Shown here: in pieces, positions 34,742-46,857 of the stretch
How the letters are laid out: each line of letters opens with the position of its first letter
Position numbering within the stretch: position 1 is the first letter of the stretch
Assembly (NCBI GenBank): GCA_030544215.1
Contig: JARZZO010000006.1
Coordinates: forward strand, 52,676,501 to 52,740,500
Reading direction: 5' to 3'
DNA length: 64,000 bases
DNA from: Zantedeschia hybrid cultivar
Taxonomy: Eukaryota > Streptophyta > Magnoliopsida > Alismatales > Araceae
Position numbers and translations under genes: made by a program
The notes under the pieces: model-generated
What the model saw: the letters and a program-made list of their open reading frames with translations, nothing else
What the model was told of the DNA's origin: nothing
Database searches by the model: none

Positions 34742-35083
34742 GCTTTTTTGGCGATCACGGTGGGACTTGGTCTCGCCATCTTTTAGTTATTTTGTTCTTT
34801 CTGTTATCAATCGGAGACCCACGGTGCACCACTTGTGTCTCTCGACACGTCCTCACCAATTGGTGAGTGTTTTTAATTTAGTTATTATTCCCACGTGCAC
34901 CACGTGCACACCCCTGCGGCAAGGTCACACTATGATATGAGTCAGTGCTAAGGTCACACTGACTCAAATTTCAAGTCAAATAATGGATTCAACCTTCTAG
35001 TAGAAAGGAATGGATTGGAAGAGTTCCAATCCAGAACTCTATATTAAGGAGACGACATAAACCAGTGATACTGTTATTAGAAC
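34742..35083 (+). other. PBS-like site and leader of a Tat-type element
   Basis: TTGGCGATCACGGTGGGAC at 34748-34766 lies seven bases after the LTR, where a PBS is expected; I cannot name the tRNA. The following leader contains the palindrome CACCAATTGGTG (34853-34864) and repeated CACGTGCAC near 34892-34909. It is cut by the solo LTR at 35084. Confidence 0.55.
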
Positions 35084-36668
35084 TGTTGGGATCCAGGCGG
35101 GACGCGAAGAACGCAGCGAAAATGAAGAACAAAAATTAAACCCTCCCGATGCCCGCTGATCCGATTCGGAACGAAAAACTCCAACCGAAAAACGGATCGA
35201 AATCTGATTACCGTGTGTGGATTCGAATCCGCTTCTGTCTCGGTTTTGTCGAGGCGATGCCGCGAGCCGCACAAGCGTCTGGCCTCCAGCGGTATCCACG
35301 TGATCCTCCGCGGTGGTTCGTCCTCGATCCCTCGTCCGTTTCAGCTCGCTCGCTGAAGATCCGTCGCCGCAACGATTGCTAAAATCCCGCCAACGGGAAT
35401 TCCTGACTTTCGGAAATCACACGCGGCGGAGACGGGAACTGTTCTGGCGCCTCGAACGGGACGCCCAGAGGAAGAGAGAGAAAGGAGGGATGACGGACAG
35501 CAAGGGAAATCATGGAGCTTGGCCCAGGGTTTCTCAACAGCGTGTATATATATTAAGTCGGCGCGACTTTTCACAAAAGTCCCCGAGTTAATATAAATCC
35601 CACTTATGTACCACCGACTGAGAATCTTATTGCGTGTGACCCTCTAGGCCCATTTACCAGTCCGGTTTTTAGCCCGTTAAGTCCAATAACTAGTTATTGA
35701 CTTATTGTAATTAATTAATATCTAGATATTAACTAATTACTCAACCGAATAATCATCGTATGTAAATTCGGTCGGACTTTTGATCAAGTTGGGTGCCAAG
35801 CAACACCGCATGATCCCGGAAGGTAATGGGGTTCAGCAACGTGCTCATGGAACCTGTCCGTCCACAGTTACCGCGTGGATATAATCCTTCGTTCGCACAA
35901 TGCTCTCGACTTAACCTAGGGTATGGTCAACTGTCAAACTCTAGATTGTCAACTCATTTGAATCAGACTCCGCTTTACACTATCCGAAAACCACTTTTCT
36001 GATATTGTTTCTGCTCTGGCCAGAGACTCCTGCGGATCTACTCTAGAGCATTCTCTCTCCAGTTACCTGAGAGCGAACGATCCTTTATTGAACACACAAT
36101 CACCTTCGAAGGTCTTCCGCTGGACCCGATCCTTGACTATTAGAGATCCGGTGGATAGGGATTCGTAGGTCAAGGTTAAAGTCCAGAAGTCCACCGACAA
36201 GGTGTCTTTGGTGTCTCAAGTCCAAGGATCAACCACGCTATTGTGACGATGAATCAAGCTGATTGACAGTCAGGTAAATTACCATTCGGCGATTCTTGTC
36301 GGATCAGTTCAGTGAACTCATTCTCCAATGAGTACCAACAGGTTTACCATTGTGTCTCCACACTAGTAACTAACGAGATCAGTCACCCTCATCATATGAG
36401 CTGGAATAACCTGTACTAGTCTAACCGGATGTTTGATGTCCTTCTCAAACATCCTACGACTAGGAACAATTGAAAATATGTGTTTATAAGTTATCAGTCT
36501 CATTATTATGATCTCATTATAATCTGATGACTATTGCACATATTCATAGACTTCATTATGCGCAAATATAAATATGTCAATCTACATAATGAATTTAATG
36601 CCATTTATTAGTGAACCATATTGAAATAGGTGCCTTATGATTGTCTTAGAGGACACCTATATCTATCA
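35084..36668 (-). mobile_element. Solo LTR of copia family C
   Basis: On the - strand TGATAGATATAGGTGTCC at 36668 to GGATCCCAACA at 35084, 1585 bp. AGAAC at 35079-35083 and at 36669-36673 forms a perfect target duplication, so it is a solo LTR. Same family as 36997-38585, 39049-40375 and 60279-61878. Confidence 0.93.
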
Positions 36669-36673
36669 AGAAC

Positions 36674-36996
36674 AGTATTGATGAAAAGGTTCATCCCTGA
36701 ACTAAGATGTTGTTCTAAAAGGCCTCTGATAAAATCTCGTTGTTGTAGGACAACAGTGGGAGCGATCAATTGTGTGATCGAGCCATGGTCTTATCAAAAG
36801 TTGCAGAACATTCTGAGGCTCTTTCACAAGTTCAGTGACAAAGGATAAATAGGAAATAACGTAATGGAAAATATTCCATCTGTAGATAATTTAGCAGATC
36901 CCTGACCAAGTCTTAGTCACATAATTTATGTGAGCATCACTTAGATTTGATGGAGATCAAATGCGAAAGTGATTGGCTTGAGTCCAAGTGGGAGAT
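36674..36996 (+). pseudogene. Copia family C RNase H end with polypurine tract
   Basis: Degenerate RNase H: LMKRFIPELR (aligns with VWMKKFISALR of copia A), then an ILRLFHKFSD stretch, then SVDNLADP followed by a stop. It ends with AGTCCAAGTGGGAGAT, the PPT, directly before the LTR. This is the 3' end of a + strand element whose body is missing. Confidence 0.85.
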
Positions 36997-38585
36997 TAAT
37001 GGATATAGGTGTCCTCTAAGCCGATCATAAGGCACCTATTTCAATCTGGTTCACTGATCAATGACATTGAATTCATTATGTAGATTGGCATATTTATAAT
37101 TGCGCATAATGAAGTCCATGAATATGTGCAATAGTCATCTGATTATCATGAGATCATAATAATGAGACTGATGACTTATAAACACATATTCTTAATTGTT
37201 CCTAGTCGTAAGATGTTTGAGAAGGACATTAAACATCCGGTTAGACTAGTACAGGTTATTCCAGCTCATATGATGAGAGTGACTGATCTCGTTAGTTACT
37301 CGTGTGGAGACACAATGGTAAACCTGTAGGTGCTCATTGGGGAATGAGTTCATTGAACTGATCCGACATGAATCGCCGAATGGTAATTTACCTGACTGTC
37401 AATCGGCTTGATTCATCGTCACAGTGGCGTGGTTGATCCTTGGACTTAAGACACCAAAGACACCTTGTCGGTGGACTTCTGGACTTTGACCTTGACCTAC
37501 GAATCCCTATCCACGGCATCTCTAATAGTCAAGGATCGGGTCTAGCGGAAAACCTTCGAAGGTGATTGTATGTTCAATAAAGGATAGTTCGCTCTCAGGT
37601 AACTGGAGAGAGAATGCTCTAGAATAGATCCGCAGGAGTTTCTGGCCAGAGCATAAACAATATCAGAAAATAGGTTTTCAGATATTGTAAAGCGTAGTCT
37701 GATTCAAGTGAGTTGACAATCTAGGGTTTGACAGTTGACCATACCCTAGGTTAACTCGAGAGCATTGTGCGAACGAAGGATTATAGCCACGTGGTAACTG
37801 TGGACGGACAGGTTCCATGAGTCGGTTGCTGAACCCCATTACCTTACGGGATCATGCGGTGTTGCTTGGCACCCAACTTGATCGGAAGTCCGACCGAATT
37901 TACATGCGATGATAATTCGGTTGAGTAATTAGTTAATATCTAGATATTAATTTATTACAATAAGTCAATAACTAGTTATTGGACTTAACAGGCTAAAAAC
38001 CGGACTAGTAAATGGGCCTAGAGGGTCATACGCAATAAGATTCTCAGTCGGTGGTACATAAGTGGGATTTATATTAACTCGGGGACTTTTGTGAAAAGTC
38101 GCGCTGACTTAATATATATACGCACTGTTGAGAAACCCTGGGCCAAGCTCTAGGATTTCCCCTTGCTGGCCGTCATCCCCACCTTTCCCTCTCCTCCTCT
38201 GGGCGCCCCATTCGAGGCCCCGAGATTGTCTCCGTCTCCGCCGCGTGTGATTCCCGAAAGTCGAGAATTCTCGTCGACGGGTTTTCGGCAATCGTTGCGG
38301 CGACGGATCTTCAGCGAGCGAGCTGATACGGACGAGGGATCGAGGACGAACCACCACGGAGGATCGCGTGGATACCGTTGGAGGCCGGACGCTTGTGCGG
38401 CTCGCGGCATCGCCTCGACGGAACCTAGACGGAAGCGGATTAGAATCCGCGCACGGTAATCGGATTACTCCCGTTAATTTTCGGTTTTAGTTTTTCGTTC
38501 CGAATCGGATCAGCGGGCATCGGGCGGGATAAAATTTTGTTCGTCGTTTCCGCTGCGTTCTTCGCGTCCTGCCCGAATCCCAACA
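36997..38585 (+). repeat. 3' LTR of the family C copia remnant (+ strand)
   Basis: Starts TAATGGATATAGG (TGATGG in relatives) and ends GAATCCCAACA, 1589 bp. It has TATATATA near 38112-38119. It is in inverted orientation relative to the LTRs on both sides. Confidence 0.9.
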
Positions 38586-39048
38586 TTACCCCCTTCGTCC
38601 CTGGCACCGATGGTCGCTGGCCAGCGATCCCCTTAGCCTCCGGTCACTCCCCAAAAGTGCCGGTTCGGACTGGTTTTACCCCTTTTGGTTTTTCAACTTT
38701 TGAAAATCTACAGAGATGGGAGACACCCTCACTGGCCTCCGATCCAAACATGCATTTTCTGGGGTTAAAGAGGGTTTGCTGGTCATACCAGCGAGGTAAA
38801 AGAGGTGTCCGACCATCATGGTACCCCTCTATGAAGCCCACCAAAGACAGTTCTTCATCTCCATGGAGAACATCTTGAAATCCCAACAATTAGAATTTTC
38901 CTTGCAGAATAATAATAGATATTATCTCATGTTCATACCATGAACAAACTCCGCGAGAGAAAAATATTCTGAGCATGGAAATCATTCTAGAAAATAAATT
39001 TAGCCATCCCGAAATGGATCAGAGCGGCAAACCTGGCTCTGATACCAC
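38586..39048 (-). other. Leader and PBS of a - strand family C element
   Basis: TGGTATCAGAGC on the - strand at 39047-39036 adjoins the LTR at 39049. The rest is leader running leftwards to 38586, where it abuts the + strand LTR. The 81-codon open frame at 38889-38644 has no recognised domain. Confidence 0.75.
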
Positions 39049-40375
39049 TGTTGGGATCCTGGCGGGATGCAAAGAACGCAGCGGAAACGACGAACAAAAT
39101 TATCCCGCCCGATGCCCACTGATCTGAATCAGAACGAAAAGCTAAAACCGAAAACTAACGGAAAGTAATCCGATTACTATGCGCGGATTCGAATCAACTT
39201 CCGTCTCGGTTCTGTCGAGGCGATGCCACGAGCCACACAAGCGTCCGGCCTCCAGCGGTATCCACGCGATCCTCCGTTGTGGTTCGTCCTCGATCCCTCG
39301 TCCGTATCAGCTCGCTCGCTGAAGATCCGTCGCAGCAACGATTGCCGAAAACCCGTCGACGAGAATTCTCGACTTTCAGCCCGTTAAGTCTAATAACTAG
39401 TTATTAACTTATAGTAATTAATTAATATCTAGATATTAACTAATTACTTAGCCGAATTAACATCGCATGTAAATTCGGTCGGACTTCCGATCAAGTTAGG
39501 TGCCAAGCAACACCACATGATCCCGGAAGGTAATGGGGTTCAACAACCCACTCATGGAACCTGTCCGTCCACAGTCACCCCGTGGATATAATCCTTCGTT
39601 CGCACAATGCTCTCGAGTTAACCTAGGGTATGGTCAACTGTCAAACCGTAGATGGTCAACTCACTTGAATTAGACTCCGCTGTACAATATCCGGAAACCT
39701 CTTTTCTGATATTGTTTCTGCTCTGGCCAGAGACTCCTGCGGATCTATTCTAGAGTAGTCTCTGTCCAGTTATCTGAGAGCGAACGATCCTTTATTGAAC
39801 ACACAATCACCTTCGAAGGTCTTCCGCTAGACTCGATCCCTGACTATTAGAGATCCCGTAGATAGGGATTCGTAGGTCAAGGTCAAAGTCTAGAAGTCCA
39901 CCGACAAGGTGTCTTTGGTGTCTCAAGTCCAAGGGTCAACCACGCCACTGTGACGATGAATCAAGCTGATTAACAGTATGGTAAATTACCATTTGGCGAT
40001 TCATGTCGGATCAGTTCAGTGAACTCATTCCCCAATGAGCACCTATAGGTTTACCATTGTGTCTCTACACAAGTAACTAACAAGATCAGTCGCCCTCATC
40101 ATATGAGCTGGAATAACCTGTACTAGTCTTACCGGATGTTTGATGTCCTTATCAAACATCCTACGACTAAGAACAATTAAGAATATGTGTTTATAAGTCA
40201 TCAGTCTCATTATTATGATCTCATCATAATCCAATGACTATTACATACATTCATGGACTTCATTATGCGCAATTATAAATATGCCAATCTACATAATGAA
40301 TTTAATGACATTGATTAGTGAACCATATTGAAATAGGTGCCTTATGATTGGCTTAAGGGACACCTATATCCATCA
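39049..40375 (-). repeat. 5' LTR of a family C element, internally deleted
   Basis: TGATGGATATAGG (40375) to GGATCCCAACA (39049), 1327 bp. Compared with its relatives it lacks about 260 bp at the junction near 39379, where the text passes from GACTTTC straight to AGCCCGTTAAG. The missing part includes the TATATATA promoter area. Confidence 0.88.
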
Positions 40376-40935
40376 TCTTCCTCCCCGTTAGCCACTCGAA
40401 ACCCTAACCCCAAACTGCAACAGATTGCAGCTGGCGGCTGGGCAGCAAGTGGGCGCCGGCGGCGGCCGGTCCGACGCCGCCTGGCCCCGCCGGCGACGTC
40501 CCCGGCGCCGGCGAGGGCCTTTAAAAGGCTGTTGAGAAATCCCCTTAAATCTCTTAAAAAAACTGGTTTTCATTAAATGAAAACATGGGAAAAGGAAGAT
40601 TTAGGGCTTGATTTCGAAGCTCTCCAAGGGCACTCTGGCGGTAGTGATTATTCCCTGTGGACAGCGATGACTATTCACTGGGGTTCCGGAGTCCCTACTT
40701 GCCATCCCAACACTTGGAAAAACCCGTATGAAGCCGCCGAAAAACCCTGGTTCATCATCACATGAAGAATCTCCGAAAAATCCCCAAATATCCGATTTTC
40801 GCAGAAAATAAATAATCCTATTATTACGTGTTCACCGTATGAACGGGGATCCAACAAATAATCGAACTAGTGCATGGAATTAATTTTGGAGACCAAAACG
40901 GGACGAGAAACAGTGGAACCTGGCTGTGATACCAC
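40376..40935 (-). other. Leader and PBS of copia D
   Basis: GC-rich leader with CCGGCGCCGGCG blocks (40456-40516). The PBS at 40934-40923 reads TGGTATCACAGC, one mismatch from the usual site. The leader is truncated on the left by the family C LTR. It resembles the copia B leader although the LTRs differ. Confidence 0.75.
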
Positions 40936-41498
40936 TGTTGGGTTCTCGGATTTCTCCGGATCTCCTGCGTAGCGGAAATAAAAATAAAACGGAAATCCGA
41001 TTCCCGTTTCAAAAATACTAAAACTTCGATAATCGGATTATCGAATCTTACCGTGTGCAGATTCGAATCCGCAACCGTTCGGTTCCGTCAGTGCGACACT
41101 GCAAGCCGCGCAAGCGCCCGGCCTCTAGCAGAGTCCACACGATCCTCCTCGTGACGGATATCCTCACGTTCCTCGTTCTTCGCAGCCACGAGACCTCCGC
41201 CGATCGCCGCAACGTTCGCCGCAATGCGCGGACGATTTTTCGTCGAACGGGAGTCGGAGAAGCGGTAGAGCAGATCCGGGGATCCAAATATGTCTGGGAT
41301 GCCAAAGAGAGAGAGAAACAGGGGAGGGGGCAGCTAGGGTTAGCAGCAGCTTGGCCTGCTCAACCCGTTTGCTATATTTTATAGTAACCGCGTTTGATAA
41401 TTAATACGATTTACACACAATGAATATTATGCTATTATATTAATTAAATGAACGAGATTAGAAAGTCAGATTGGCTTGTAGGCCACCTATGACTAACA
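40936..41498 (-). repeat. 5' LTR of copia D (short)
   Basis: On the - strand TGTTAGTCATAGGTGGCC at 41498 to GAGAACCCAACA at 40936, 563 bp. TATA-like TATAAAATATAG lies near 41369-41380. It is inserted into the gag of copia E; ATCAC (41499-41503) would be one copy of its duplication. Much shorter than the other copia LTRs here, either by family or by deletion in U3. Confidence 0.8.
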
Positions 41499-41666
41499 AT
41501 CACCCTCCTCGGCATCAGCGGGAGGCTTAGGTAGAATCGTGTCTAATACGTACACAATCTTTTCGCTTGTTAAGACAATTCGCAGATTATGCAGCCAATC
41601 TTGATAATTAGGTCCAGGCAATTTGTTCGCATCCAAGATGCTACGGAGGGAATTTGACAACGACAT
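41499..41666 (-). pseudogene. gag: Copia E gag, first 56 codons
   Basis: ATG at 41666 opens MSLSNSLRSILDANKLPGPN and continues with a YQDWLHNLRIVL segment, homologous to the gag start of copia A and B. The frame is cut at 41499 by the LTR of copia D; the rest of the element is not in the window. Confidence 0.85.
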
Positions 41667-43270
41667 GATGATCTAGATGAAAAATAAAAGACAATATTTT
41701 AGCATGCGTTCAAGATTCTAACTTAGATGTGGTTTTCTATCTTAGTTAGCTCCACTATTTTGCGTCGAACTATATGACCCTCAATCATATAGAATGGGAG
41801 ATCATGGTGATCATCCTAGTGGGTCGGAATACCAACAAGACTGAGATGCGACCTTGTGGAAAGGACAACAAATCACATCCCATCTCTTGGGCAGCCAACA
41901 ACACTTGCATCCAATGCAATATCTGACTTTCAGCCCCCGAACAGTCATCCCCTTGTGGAAAGTACAGCAAAAGATACTCCCAGTTAGATCGCACCACCAT
42001 TACTACACAACAATGAGTTCATGACCCGACCCTTGTGGAAAGCACAAGGCCAAGTTCAGTCTCTCATCCCATTGAAGCAAAGCTTTAGGGCTAAGATCCT
42101 GCCACCAAATCATGAACCTTGTGGGAAACAGAACAAATCCATGAGATAATGGCATTCAGTCACCCTATAATGGTGGAGGGCCACGACGGCTTCTAAAGCC
42201 ACGTTCACAGATCTAATATTTAATAAAGAGGGAATTTTGCTTTTATCTTAGTCTCACCTTAAGTGGTAGAATAAATATATTCGATCTATATATTTACTGT
42301 ACCATGTAATTGCTAAAAATAAATGCATCCCGTGCAAATAAATAAGCCTAGATGATCATGGAATCTAAGTAAAGCTACGTAGATATTCAGCCTACTTCCC
42401 AAGCAGCAGGGTCATCCTCGCAGTTCATCCTCCATGTCTTCAAGCTCTATCCGCAGCATTAATTACAAAAATTACACGGCTCGCAGGTCAGAAAATGAAT
42501 TACATGCCAACAATTTCTAGCAGCCCTTAGTGCGAGTACATTCATCGAAGGAAGATAAAATTACATCGGAAATTAAATAGAGAGAGAAGGGACGCTTGCA
42601 GGCCTCAAACGAACTAAGCTAAGTCTATGATCACCCACCATTCCAAACACAATCATAGCAATCACAGAAAGGTTATTTTGAAAATAATCCTTATATTTGG
42701 ATTGAAATCATGGATTGTTCATACGAGAAATTTTGGTCATGATTAATTTTGAAAAACTCATGGTCACATTCAAAAGTAATCTAACAGAGACCAAAATGGC
42801 ATAACAATAACATTCATGCTTAGAATTATTCTATACGCATAAGAGGATACACACATGAATTTAAAAAATTAAATTCAATCAATCATGATAATTAAGACAA
42901 TCATGAAATTTAAAATCAAATTAATCATCCAATGATCAAACTAAATATAATGAAATTTTAATTAAATGATCATCTTCACTTATCTTTCATTAAAATTCAC
43001 AATTTAATCCTTCGAAAATTATCCAATAATTTTACAAATTCAAAATTTGAATTTTAATGATAATCCTCTCAAAATTCAAATTTTATCAATTATCTAATAA
43101 TTAAAAATTTGAAAATCTGAATTTATATGTAATCTTCAATTAGACTCAAAAGTTTCATGATAATTATCAGATTAATCAAAAAATAAATTTAATTAATATG
43201 CTTCCAACAATTATCTTAATTTTGAGAAAAAATATAATTTTTTGGGCCAGTGCAATGTGCTGCACACCAC
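41667..43270 (-). other. Copia E leader with four-copy motif
   Basis: Motif copies near CCTTGTGGAAAGNACAACAA at about 41852, 41950, 42030 and 42117, diverged from but collinear with those in copia A and B. Long AT-rich stretch 42.6-43.25 kb. A decayed PBS (CAGTGGTGTGCAGC on the - strand) lies at 43271-43258. No gene. Confidence 0.75.
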
Positions 43271-44781
43271 TGTAAGGTCCGGAGCAATACGTCTACCAAT
43301 AGGAAACAATCAGCATTATATCTATTTTTAAAATTAAAAAAATAGAGGATGGCAGGGCCATGTGCCTTCTCTAACCCGCACAACCCTTAAGCTCTACGTC
43401 AAGTCCTCCTGGGAAGAATCCAATTCTTCCAAACAAAAACTTGACGGCAACCTTTCGGAATGGTTAGAAAGCTTAGATGCGGGTTAGAGAAAACATGGGT
43501 TATATGTAGGAAGGTTAAGGCGGCAGCTTGAACTGCCTCTTCAACCAATCCCATCCTTTGCAACCTCGGCCAAAGAAAACCCTAAGACTTATTATATATA
43601 AATATATTATTATTATTAGCTTATTTATCAAATAAGCTTAATAAAAAAATATTATATATATGCCCTTTATATTATTGTATATATACTTTTAAACTATTTA
43701 TAGATTCTTTTCCCAAAAGAATCAAGTGCTTTAGTATATTTTCCATACAATAATATTCCGTTCTGCAAGAGTTATTTGTGTATGATCATCTAGGCCCATT
43801 ATCACTCTAGTTTAAATATCCATTAACTTCTAATCTAATTAGAAGTAAATTAAACCGGTTATTCCTAATAACCATTTAATTTGTTCCAGACCTTTTGATC
43901 ACGTTGGGTCAAGCAAATTCGCGTGATCCCGGAAGATGCCGGGTTCATCTTCACCCTGTTTGGTATATGTAAGTCTTCAATTACCGTATCACTATAATCC
44001 CTTACTCATTCTATGAGTCTGATTTGATCGTTTGGTATGGTTTCATCAAACCACTAGTGATCGTGTTGTCTGACCATGACCTCCATAATAATTTCACGTT
44101 CATTCCAAACGAACCGATACCACCCTGGCCAGGGATTTAGTCGAGCGTCCATGTCATGACCCATTAACTGTCTGTGATATACCTGATAGTGAGCGATCCC
44201 CTCTTGACCATTAACGGTCTTCGCATGTATTCCGATGTGGCTAATAATTCGGTGTTTCATGACTTATGGTTAAAGTCACTTAACCAAACATCAAACCACA
44301 CCAGTCCTCACGCAAGACCCCATTAATGTCTCAGGTTAAAGGATCAACGATACTATTGAGACAGATAAATCTTCAGTTGACATTAGGTATAATTAACTAT
44401 CTGAACAACCATCAGCGGATCAGTTAAGTGAACATCCTCTCAGGATGAACACCCACACATATGTGTTGGTGCCCCACACCTATGACCGTCATATTGGTCA
44501 TCTACACATCATGCGTGCTAATTTACGAGTAATCAATGTCCCAGAGTGATTACTCTCCAATTAGGAACAATTTAAGGTATATGTCCATGGACCGTCAAAC
44601 TCAAATTCGAGATCCCATCTCGAAATTGACTTTACAACCACATATCCAAGGGACAATGCAAAGCAATCGACATATTACAAGTTTACGCTCTAATTATCAC
44701 TTAATTATATTGAACAAGATTGTACAATACATTGGGCCTACACGGCCCACAATTGGTCTCTAGGACACCCAAAAACTAATA
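43271..44781 (-). repeat. 5' LTR of copia E
   Basis: On the - strand TATTAGTTTTTGGG (44781; TG in relatives) to GGACCTTACA (43271), 1511 bp. CCTGGCCAGGG-type text near 44125 also occurs in the copia B LTRs, supporting relationship. Divergence is clearly larger than between A and B. Confidence 0.78.
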
Positions 44782-45432
44782 GTTTGACCATGAGGAGAAT
44801 TCCAACGATCCTCAAATTCAATTCCCTTTCAATCTTGGAGAACCACAGTACGATCAATACAATCCCACTTCAGGATATCATGTCCCTTCTTAGGTCCATG
44901 CAATGGGATCGGAACCAAATCTTAATTGTAGGGAAACTGAAGATCAGAATGAGCATTGATCCCTCAATCCCTCTTCATACCTTGTCTTTGCTCTCGGAGT
45001 TCTTACTACCAATGTGGATCCTCAACAGCTTGAGGCAATCCAACCTATTATGATCCCGTAGGTCCTTCTGCACCCGTTAATCCTTCTACTCAAACCTTTG
45101 CACAAGTCTCCACTTAGGCTATGGAGAGCCTTTGTATCTTCACTCCACGACAGGCCGGTCAGCAGCAGTCTATCACTCGTTACCCTTCATGGCCTCATAC
45201 TTCTATACCTCCAAATGCCTTTGGGTACGGCAAAAACTCTATCGGACCACAACCATATTGTACACCTTGTCCTACCTACTCTAGAAAGCAGGCATTCTAT
45301 ACATCTCCACCTCAACTGACTGATCCCCTCACACAGGTTTGTGGGCGCCTGGAACGTCCCCTTCTTCCCGTTCGAGTGAGGGCCTCTGCCCCGTGGTACA
45401 GCTGCAGCGACTTAATCGGGGTTAGGAATTAG
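44782..45432. other. Unassigned segment, possibly decayed gag
   Basis: No intact gene. Proline- and glutamine-rich peptides on the + strand (such as QYDQYNPTSGYHV and QQQSITRYPSWPHTSIPP) suggest an old retrotransposon gag, possibly Tat-type, but nothing decisive is visible. Confidence 0.3.
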
Positions 45433-46845
45433 TGTGTGATCTCTAGGAGCATTATCTCAAGGTCCTTGTGCTCCGTAGGATGGGTAAGTTGATCGCGTCT
45501 TGTTGGAGTGAGGGATGAAGGGTTCCTCTTCTCCGCCTCCGGCCGGCCGAAGGGAGAGAGCTTGGTAGTCTGCGCAGGAGGTGGTAAGAGTCCCTGAAAA
45601 GAAAATAGCCAAAAGAGGAAATAACCCGATTAGAACTACAGAGTGTAAAATCTATTCATGCAAATAAATAAACATAATAAGAATTGAAAGGGGACGCACC
45701 GGATTGGTTTTTGGGGAGGGAAGGAGACCATATGCTATGGCCACCCACCTCCTATTTTTTTAAGACGAAACCTCTATTGGAATGGGTACTAGGATGTCCT
45801 AGAATGAATGCATGTAGAAAAGAAAAAAAAAGGTCTACGTATGTGTGTAAAGGTGACTATGCCATGATAAAAAATGAGTTGGGAGATGGGTGGAGAGTGT
45901 AATGAGGTGGAATGACTAAAAAAAGAAAGAGGAGAGGAGTTAGAAGATCAAGCCTGCAAGGTAGATGACTCATGGCATTCCCACTCTGCTGTCTGCATCC
46001 TCCAAAATTCCTCGTAAGCCAATCTTCTCGCCCTCCAATCCAAGTTCTCCAGCCTCAGCCTTCCAACCTCTCCCCTTCAACCCCCTACCCGAGAGGACTT
46101 AGAGGGTTTAAATAGGAGGGGGAAAAATAAGGGAAAACAGAGGTTTAAATCCCCATAAATCCCCTACAGCCAATAGGAAATGGTCAAGGGTCAAAGGTCG
46201 TGCTCGCGATAGTCGTCGGAGTGGGGAGTGGTCGGACTAGTGGGAGGTGAGGGTCGTAAGTGGAGGAGGTCTCAAGAAGACAAAGTCAAGATGGTAGTGG
46301 GAGGATGGATGGCCAACAATTCTGCCTTCCACTTTTGTGGAAGCCACAAAGTTGGCTTTCCAGGATGGTGGAAGGTAACAAAACTGGCCTTCCACGGGAA
46401 GATGGAAGACAACAAAGCTGGCCTTACGGGAAGGTGGAAGGCAACAAAGCTGGCCTTCCGCAGGAAGGTGGAAGGCAACAAAACTGGCCTTCCGGGAAGG
46501 TGGAAGGCAATAAAGTTGACCTTCCGGGAAAGTGGAAGGCAACAAAGCTAGCCTTTTGAGAAGGTGGAAGGCAACAAAGCTAGCCTTCCGTAGAAAGGTG
46601 GAAGCCAACAAAGCTGGCCTTCCGGGAAGGTGGAAGGCAAAAAAGTTGGCCTTCTACGAGTGGTAGAAGGCAACAAAGCTAGTCTTCCACGAGAGGTGGA
46701 AGGGGATTTGGTTAATGGGCTTGGCTGTCTAATGGGCTACATTAGATGGGAAAATGTAATGGGCTAAGGTGATGGGTTAATGGTGATGGGCTAATGGTGA
46801 TGAGGGTTTTATGATAAAAAAGGTGTCCAAAATTAGGTGACTACA
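45433..46845 (-). repeat. 3' LTR of a second Tat-type element (- strand)
   Basis: The start TGTAGTCACCTAATTTTGGACACC is read from 46845 on the - strand and parallels TGTAGACACGCTAATTTTGAC of the first Tat LTR; a purine tract GGAGGGGCATT immediately precedes it. The left end near 45433 (TCACACA) is less certain and no duplication was found. R/U5 holds CTTCGGCCGGCCGGAGG near 45530-45550, like CTTCAGCCGGCTGAAG in the first Tat LTR. A TATA-like TATTTAAACC is at about 46105-46114. Confidence 0.72.
46324..46702. repeat. Array of GCCTTCC palindromes in Tat-type U3
   Basis: About ten units with arms near GGCCTTCC and GGAAGGTGGAAGGC separated by short spacers and joined by AACAAAGCT; period mostly about 33-43 bases. 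It lies 140-520 bases inside the LTR start, the same place as the GGCGTC array of the first Tat LTR. Confidence 0.88.
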
Positions 46846-46857
46846 AATGCCCCTCCG
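46846..46857 (-). promoter_or_regulatory. Polypurine tract of the second Tat-type element
   Basis: Reverse complement reads CGGAGGGGCATT directly before the TGTAG start of the LTR. It fixes this as a 3' LTR, with the element body extending to the right. Confidence 0.75.
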
